64,000 nucleotides of DNA from Sphingomonas sp. JC676 (GTDB lineage: Bacteria > Pseudomonadota > Alphaproteobacteria > Sphingomonadales > Sphingomonadaceae): assembly GCF_014489075.1 (NCBI RefSeq), contig NZ_JACTGR010000004.1, forward strand, positions 496,001 through 560,000, read 5' to 3'. Each line of letters starts with the position of its first letter. The first letter of the stretch is position 1. Made by a program: the position numbers and the translations under genes. Shown in pieces: positions 59,569 to 64,000 of the stretch. A model generated the notes under the pieces. That model did no database searches and was not told where the DNA came from. It saw only the letters and a list, made by a program, of their open reading frames with translations.

Positions 59569-61647
59569 TTATTGAAGCAGCTCCACGCCGAAGGGAGCCA
59601 AATCAATCTTGCCCGAATAGGTCTTGTGCGTCAGCACGCCTGTCTTCGTACCCGCGAAACTCACATGTACCGGGGTTCGGTTGGTATTGACGTATAGCAC
59701 CCGCCCGTCGACGGCGCGCGCAACGACGCCCTCGGGCGTTATCGGCCCTCGCACGAGGCCGAGCTTGTCGTAGAGCGAGCGGATCAGCGGTCCGATAAAG
59801 CCGGGCTGCGCCGCAGTGGCGAGATAGATGGCCTGCCCCTTGCCGAACTTGTTGATAGCAATGGCCGGGCTGGCCTTCGGCGTGTTGTCGAAGCTGGCCA
59901 AGGGCTTGGCTGTGTTCAACTCGAGCATTTCGTAATAATTGTCGGTGCCAGTACGCATTTCGCCGTCGAACATGAATTTGAGAGGCTGTTCGGATCGGTA
60001 GAATTCGTTGGTGCGCAAGCCGAACACATCGGTCAAGCGCCCGGGAAGCGGCGTCGCGAACCATTTGCCGGTTTCATCGACCTTGGCTGAATAGCCTGTC
60101 ATGATCACCGTGCCGCCCTTCGCGACATAGCTACGAACCGCCTCTGCGATCTGCTTATCGATGAGATAGGCGCCCGACAGGACGACAAGCTTGTACCGGC
60201 CCAGCGGTTCGTGCCCCACATCGATGACAGCCGCGTCGATATTGTCCCGGAACAGCGGCGCGAACGCGGCCTTCACCTGCTCGCCATAGCTCCCCTTGAA
60301 ATACTCCTTCATGGTGTTGGGCCCCGGCGGCGGATTGGTCAGCCAGTTGGTCTCGAACGAATAGTGAATGGCGATCTCGGGCGCCCGGTCGCGGGGAAAG
60401 CCGAGGGTCCGCAGCTGCTTGAATTCCCTGGCGATCTGGCCGAACTCGTCGAGCTTCCAGGAGCGGCGATCATCATGGTCGATCAAACCGAACAGCGCCT
60501 GCTCCTCGCCGCCGAGGTGCGAATTGAAGGTCCAGGCGAGGAACGTCTGCGAATAGTAGAGCAGTCCGAAATAGGCCCACATGCGCGAGCGGCCCGGGGT
60601 GCCGTAATAACCGCCGCCACCGGCTGTGAACTCGTTGAACCAGACAGGCGTGTCATGCCCCGCCCGGTTCATCATCACCTCGAAGGCCGCGCCCATCGGG
60701 TCGCCTGGATAGAAGCCTTGCGCGCCATAGGTCGAAACCTCGTCCCATGACCGTAGATAGTTGAAACCCTTGCTCCAGGCAGTCGGCCAGAAATTGGACG
60801 CGGTCGGAAGGTTCGGTGCGTATTTCTTTCGCACTGCCTCCAGGTCCCGGAGTGCCCCGATGGCATCATCGGACCAATAGCGGCGCAGGTCGAGATAACG
60901 TTCGTTCGGGCCTGGGCCGCTCCCATAGGGAAGGTCGACCTGATCCCAGCTGTTGATCCGCCGCGACCAGCGCTGCGTCGCCCAGGCCTCGTTAAGCGCC
61001 TCGATCGAGCCGTATTTCTTCTCCAGCCATGCGACGAATCGGTCGCGATCGGCTTGCGAATAGGAGAGCTGGCCGTTGCCGATCTCATTGTCGTAGCCGA
61101 TCGCGATCACCGCCGGATTCTTGGCATAGCGCTGCATCATCTTTTCGGCGAGCCGCTTGGCGAGGCGTCGATAGTCGGGGTCGCTGATATTGTCCCAGTA
61201 CCGCGACGCAGCGTTCACGCGCACGCCGTCCTGGTTGACGATGTCGACGCCGGGATAGGCCTTGTGAAGCCAGATGGGCGCAGGTTGGCCGGGAATGTCG
61301 ACGATCACGCGGATGCCGACAGCGTGCATTTGCGCGATCACACCGTCGAACCATTCGAAGGTGAAATGGCCTTCCTCCGGCTCGAATGAATCCCAGGAGA
61401 GATCTCCCATCCGGACCATGTTGAAGCCGGCCGCCTTCATCGTCGCCACGTCCTGCCGGACTTGCTCGGGCGTGCGGTCGATCGGCTGATAGCAGGTGCC
61501 GACGAAGAGCTGCCCCTTGCCCGGCCATTCCGGATGTCCCGCGGCACTTTGCGCGTTCGCCGACAGCGGGACGCCGCTGAGCGGCAGCCCGAACGAAGAT
61601 GCGAGCAGCAATGCCTTGCCTGCGGCTCGGGCGAATCGGTACTTCAT
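59569..61647 (-). CDS. Secreted glycoside hydrolase family 42 beta-galactosidase
   Basis: A 692-residue enzyme with a signal peptide (AGKALLLASSFGLPLSG) and a GH42 TIM barrel: LFVGTCYQPIDRTPEQVRQD, the acid/base Glu in AIGYDNEIGNGQ and the nucleophile Glu in PVWFNEFTAGG, then a trimerisation domain (RYKLVVLSGAYLIDKQIAEA) and a small sandwich ending FGVELLQ. GH42 enzymes release beta-galactose from galactans and arabinogalactans. The start at 61647 has GGGGA nine bases upstream; two further in-frame ATGs lie within 21 bases. Precedes by 93 bp on the same strand is the GH29 gene. Confidence 0.9.
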   Translation of the reverse strand: MKYRFARAAGKALLLASSFGLPLSGVPLSANAQSAAGHPEWPGKGQLFVGTCYQPIDRTPEQVRQDVATMKAAGFNMVRMGDLSWDSFEPEEGHFTFEWFDGVIAQMHAVGIRVIVDIPGQPAPIWLHKAYPGVDIVNQDGVRVNAASRYWDNISDPDYRRLAKRLAEKMMQRYAKNPAVIAIGYDNEIGNGQLSYSQADRDRFVAWLEKKYGSIEALNEAWATQRWSRRINSWDQVDLPYGSGPGPNERYLDLRRYWSDDAIGALRDLEAVRKKYAPNLPTASNFWPTAWSKGFNYLRSWDEVSTYGAQGFYPGDPMGAAFEVMMNRAGHDTPVWFNEFTAGGGGYYGTPGRSRMWAYFGLLYYSQTFLAWTFNSHLGGEEQALFGLIDHDDRRSWKLDEFGQIAREFKQLRTLGFPRDRAPEIAIHYSFETNWLTNPPPGPNTMKEYFKGSYGEQVKAAFAPLFRDNIDAAVIDVGHEPLGRYKLVVLSGAYLIDKQIAEAVRSYVAKGGTVIMTGYSAKVDETGKWFATPLPGRLTDVFGLRTNEFYRSEQPLKFMFDGEMRTGTDNYYEMLELNTAKPLASFDNTPKASPAIAINKFGKGQAIYLATAAQPGFIGPLIRSLYDKLGLVRGPITPEGVVARAVDGRVLYVNTNRTPVHVSFAGTKTGVLTHKTYSGKIDLAPFGVELLQ

Positions 61648-61740
61648 GCGTTTCATTCCCCGATCCATTCCGGATCTCGTGTCAAAAGCGAGGTCGCTGC
61701 GGTCCGCATGCGCGAGCGCGTCCGGTTTAGCGGCGTCCCG

Positions 61741-63303
61741 TCAGATAAAGCTGATCTCGAACACGCTGGCGTGACGTGTGGGCAAGCCTTCAGGCATATC
61801 GATGGCGAGCGCGTGACGGTTCTGTCGGAATCCCACCGAACCACGGCCGAGCAGGCGAACCTGCCGTACCCGGCGGTTCTCATGTGGATTGCCGATGGCC
61901 AGCGACGCGATCTCGGCGAGATTCTTGGGTTCGCCGAGGGCAATCGCATAAAGCGAATCGCCCTTGGTCGTGAACCGGATATCGCGCGCGGTATAATCGG
62001 CCTTTTCCTGGAACATTCCCGCGGCCGTTTCGGTCGGCCCCTCGCCATGGACCTTCCAAGGGCGCGTCCCATGGATGGCTTCGGAATTGACCTCCATCCA
62101 CGCCGCGAGCTCGGCGAGCAGCCGCTCGGACTGCGGCGGTAGGCTCCCGTCGGGATATTGGACGACGTTGAGCAGCAAATTGCCGTTCTTGCTCACGATG
62201 TCGGCGAGCATGGTGACGACTTCGGTTGTCGTCTTGTAGTCATGGCTGTCGTTGTAGAACCAGTCGGCGTTCGACGTGTCGGTCTGCCACGGAAGTGGGT
62301 TGATGCCGCTGAGCACGCCGCGCTCTACATCCTGGACGACAGCCTCGTTATGGAATTCGCCCGAGCCCGAATCCTTGCAGGTGTAGACGGCTTCCAGCTT
62401 CCCCCCGCGCGCGATGCTGCCGTTGTAGAGATGCGCTACCAGCGCACGGCCGACTTCACCAAAGGGCAGCCCGCCATCCGAGTAGAGGAGATCCGGCTGG
62501 TAGGTGTCGACAAGGTCGCGAATTCGCTGGAACCATAACTGATGGAACTTCGCATGGCGCGTGTACCATGTGCCAGGCTTATTGAGGAAGGGCTCGTCGC
62601 GATTGTCGTGGTAGAGGTCCGCATAGCGCGGGTCTGCGCCGTCATAACTGACGCCGAGCTTTGGCCAGAACTGATCGTAGAGATGACTGGGATGCCACCA
62701 GCAATAGCTAGCCCCCAGATGCTCGGAGACGCCGAACCGCAGGCCCAGGCGGTTCGCGGCCGCTTTCCACGCGCCGACGATATCTTGCCTCGGGCCCATC
62801 GCGGCCGCGTTCCAGCGGTGATATTTCGAATTCCATAGGTCGAAATTGTCGTGGTGGACGCCCATCGTTACGAAATACTTCGCCCCCGCCGCGGCATATT
62901 TGCCCATTAGCACCTCGGGATCGAACTTCTCGGCCTTCCACAGGGGAATGACATCTTTATACCCGAATTCGGCCGGGTGACCGAATGTCTTTACGTGATG
63001 GTCATAGTGTGGATGCCCTGGCACATACATGAATCGCGCGTACCAGTCGCCTCGGCGCGGCACGGCTTGCGGACCCCAATGCGCCCAGATGCCAAATTTG
63101 GCATCGCGAAACCAATCCGGAGTTCGGTAGGTCTTGAGCGATTCGACGGTTGGCGCGAAGCGCCCGGAGGGTATGTCGAGATGACCGTCCTGGATCTCAT
63201 CGCTAGTGTTGACCGCAACTCGATGCCGTGCCCGCGCAGCGGAGCTCAGTCCGACGGCCGCGACAAAGGGTCCGGTCAGGATATCGCGCTTGCTGAACCT
63301 CAT
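61741..63303 (-). CDS. Secreted glycoside hydrolase family 29 alpha-L-fucosidase
   Basis: A 520-residue enzyme beginning MRFSKRDILTGPFVAAVGLS, a signal peptide with a Tat-like Lys-Arg pair. The catalytic barrel has GIWAHWGPQAVP, KYFVTMGVHHDNFDLWNSKY, the likely nucleophile Asp in LLYSDGGLPFGE and HDYKTTTEVVTMLADIVSKN; the C-terminal sandwich ends FEISFI. GH29 enzymes remove alpha-L-fucose from plant or microbial glycans; the sequence resembles the subgroup that also includes fucosidase/galactosidase activities. With GH2 and GH42 it suggests attack on fucosylated galactan or xyloglucan side chains. Confidence 0.9.
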   Translation of the reverse strand: MRFSKRDILTGPFVAAVGLSSAARARHRVAVNTSDEIQDGHLDIPSGRFAPTVESLKTYRTPDWFRDAKFGIWAHWGPQAVPRRGDWYARFMYVPGHPHYDHHVKTFGHPAEFGYKDVIPLWKAEKFDPEVLMGKYAAAGAKYFVTMGVHHDNFDLWNSKYHRWNAAAMGPRQDIVGAWKAAANRLGLRFGVSEHLGASYCWWHPSHLYDQFWPKLGVSYDGADPRYADLYHDNRDEPFLNKPGTWYTRHAKFHQLWFQRIRDLVDTYQPDLLYSDGGLPFGEVGRALVAHLYNGSIARGGKLEAVYTCKDSGSGEFHNEAVVQDVERGVLSGINPLPWQTDTSNADWFYNDSHDYKTTTEVVTMLADIVSKNGNLLLNVVQYPDGSLPPQSERLLAELAAWMEVNSEAIHGTRPWKVHGEGPTETAAGMFQEKADYTARDIRFTTKGDSLYAIALGEPKNLAEIASLAIGNPHENRRVRQVRLLGRGSVGFRQNRHALAIDMPEGLPTRHASVFEISFI

Positions 63304-63343
63304 CTTTTCCTCGGCGATTAGGTCGATGTTTGGACCAAGGGCT

Positions 63344-63541
63344 TCAATCGACCACCGCGCTTGAAATGGCCATGAGCGCATTGTCGATCCCGACAAGCTT
63401 GTTCGCGATATCCTCAAGCGCCCACGCCTGCTTAAGGGCGGCATAGGCAGCGACCTGCTCTGGCGTAAGCTCTTCTCCGTCGCCTGCCTGCAACGTGGCT
63501 CTCGTGATACCATCTGTGTGCACAGCTACAAATCGCGCCAT
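63344..63541 (-). CDS. Small hypothetical protein (65 aa)
   Basis: Begins MARFVAVHTDGITRATLQAG with GGAG six bases before the ATG. Contains LTPEQVAAYAALKQAWALED and a hydrophobic end (LVGIDNALMAISSAVVD). No family recognised. It lies 29 bp beyond another small ORF on the same strand, perhaps the edge of a prophage or accessory island continuing past the window. Confidence 0.5.
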   Translation of the reverse strand: MARFVAVHTDGITRATLQAGDGEELTPEQVAAYAALKQAWALEDIANKLVGIDNALMAISSAVVD

Positions 63542-63570
63542 TGGCAATCTCCATTTGATGTAAACCCCGC

Positions 63571-63819
63571 TCACTCCTTCTCAGGGGCGGGCGGGGCTTT
63601 CTCGCGTTTGGGCTTTGTGGCGTCCGGATCGGGAATGGCCAGCAAGGCACTTAAAGCATTCCTTATATCAAGGGGGGCGAGCGATACGGGTCGTTCCCCT
63701 TTTGTATCGTTCGCGCCGCGTTCTTTCTTTTCTCCCGCTACGGGGGTTGAGGGGCTTGCGGGCAACGTGGCTTTCTGCGATGAGGGTCGCGCATTATTTT
63801 TATTCTTGGGGGCTGTCAT
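63571..63819 (-). CDS. Small basic hypothetical protein (82 aa)
   Basis: Begins MTAPKNKNNARPSSQKATLP, rich in Lys, Asn, Pro and Ser, with a short helix (DIRNALSALLAIP) and an Arg/Lys/Glu tail. The ATG shares a CATG with the divergent ORF at 63818, so at least one of the two starts is probably wrong or one ORF is not translated; an upstream ATG at 63861 is also in frame. Local GC is lower than in the rest of the window. Confidence 0.35.
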   Translation of the reverse strand: MTAPKNKNNARPSSQKATLPASPSTPVAGEKKERGANDTKGERPVSLAPLDIRNALSALLAIPDPDATKPKREKAPPAPEKE

Positions 63820-64000
63820 GGCATTTGATCCCAGCGAGCTGATTTCCAGTTCCCGCATCATACCCGGGATTGAGGCTGCGTTGAAGGCTGCATACGATCA
63901 GGGGGTTCAAGACGCCCTTGACCGCATCATGGCGGCTGCCAAGCAGCCAATCGAGGAGGCCGCCTCTGCCACTCCAGCTCCGACCCCCGCGCCCACACCA
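63818..64000 (+). CDS. Small ORF running off the window
   Basis: Begins MAFDPSELISSSRIIPGIEA with a GGGGG ribosome-like site, continues LKAAYDQGVQDALDRIMAAA and then a Pro/Ala/Thr-rich stretch that is still open at the last base. It has protein-like composition and is divergent from the ORF at 63571. Function unknown. Confidence 0.5.
   Translation, partial: MAFDPSELISSSRIIPGIEAALKAAYDQGVQDALDRIMAAAKQPIEEAASATPAPTPAPTP

Overview
The window is GC-rich, gene-dense chromosomal DNA most like a sphingomonad (Alphaproteobacteria, Sphingomonadaceae). Pointers are several DUF3606-type small proteins, a DNA ligase D with a separate exonuclease III, a large TonB-dependent receptor beside glycoside hydrolases, an alphaproteobacterial LexA box (GTTC-N7-GTTC), and at least seven promoters of the EcfG general-stress type (GGAAC-N16/17-nGTT). 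No rRNA, tRNA, CRISPR array or intact insertion sequence was seen.

Layout. 0-16 kb: housekeeping and stress genes (histidine phosphatase, aldo/keto reductase, ligase D plus exonuclease III, a DEDD exonuclease, DUF763, DUF3606 proteins, a hybrid sensor kinase, a GlsB-type membrane protein), with remnants of an MpaB/DUF2236 oxygenase, rpsU and dnaE2. 16-22 kb: manganese catalase behind a glycosyltransferase/UDP-galactopyranose mutase fusion, divergent from a GH1/RmlD fusion. 22-29 kb: a stress island of small membrane proteins, a DUF4142 / zinc alcohol dehydrogenase / DUF2231 operon, an alpha/beta hydrolase and a two-gene membrane-protein operon, most behind EcfG-type promoters. 29-36 kb: a compact group with two SET proteins, a PurD-like ATP-grasp ligase, a transglutaminase-like protein, an ATP-grasp/PLP-decarboxylase fusion, a 2-oxoglutarate oxygenase and a methyltransferase, which looks like an uncharacterised biosynthetic or peptide-modification locus. 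36-45 kb: a transporter, a secreted cupin, a DUF2961 (GH172) protein and a BLUF photoreceptor, with decayed DUF72, FNT channel, exonuclease and MscS genes. 45-51 kb: a five-gene operon with the architecture of the Pseudomonas Fap functional-amyloid system (repeat-rich subunit, second small subunit, C39 peptidase, exported protein, coiled-coil plus beta-barrel outer-membrane protein) and a LuxR-type regulator upstream. 51-63 kb: a glycan-use locus (TonB receptor, GH2, GH42, GH29) with GH43-like and GH62-like fragments and a candidate small RNA. 63.3-64 kb: three small unassigned ORFs at the edge.

Themes. The stress genes share a promoter class and would be induced together. Gene decay is unusually common: about a dozen recognisable genes are truncated or frameshifted among intact large genes, and one exonuclease gene with its leader region is duplicated in inverted orientation about 34 kb away. 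The two parts most likely to be new biology are the Fap-like operon in an alphaproteobacterium and the ATP-grasp/SET/2OG locus.
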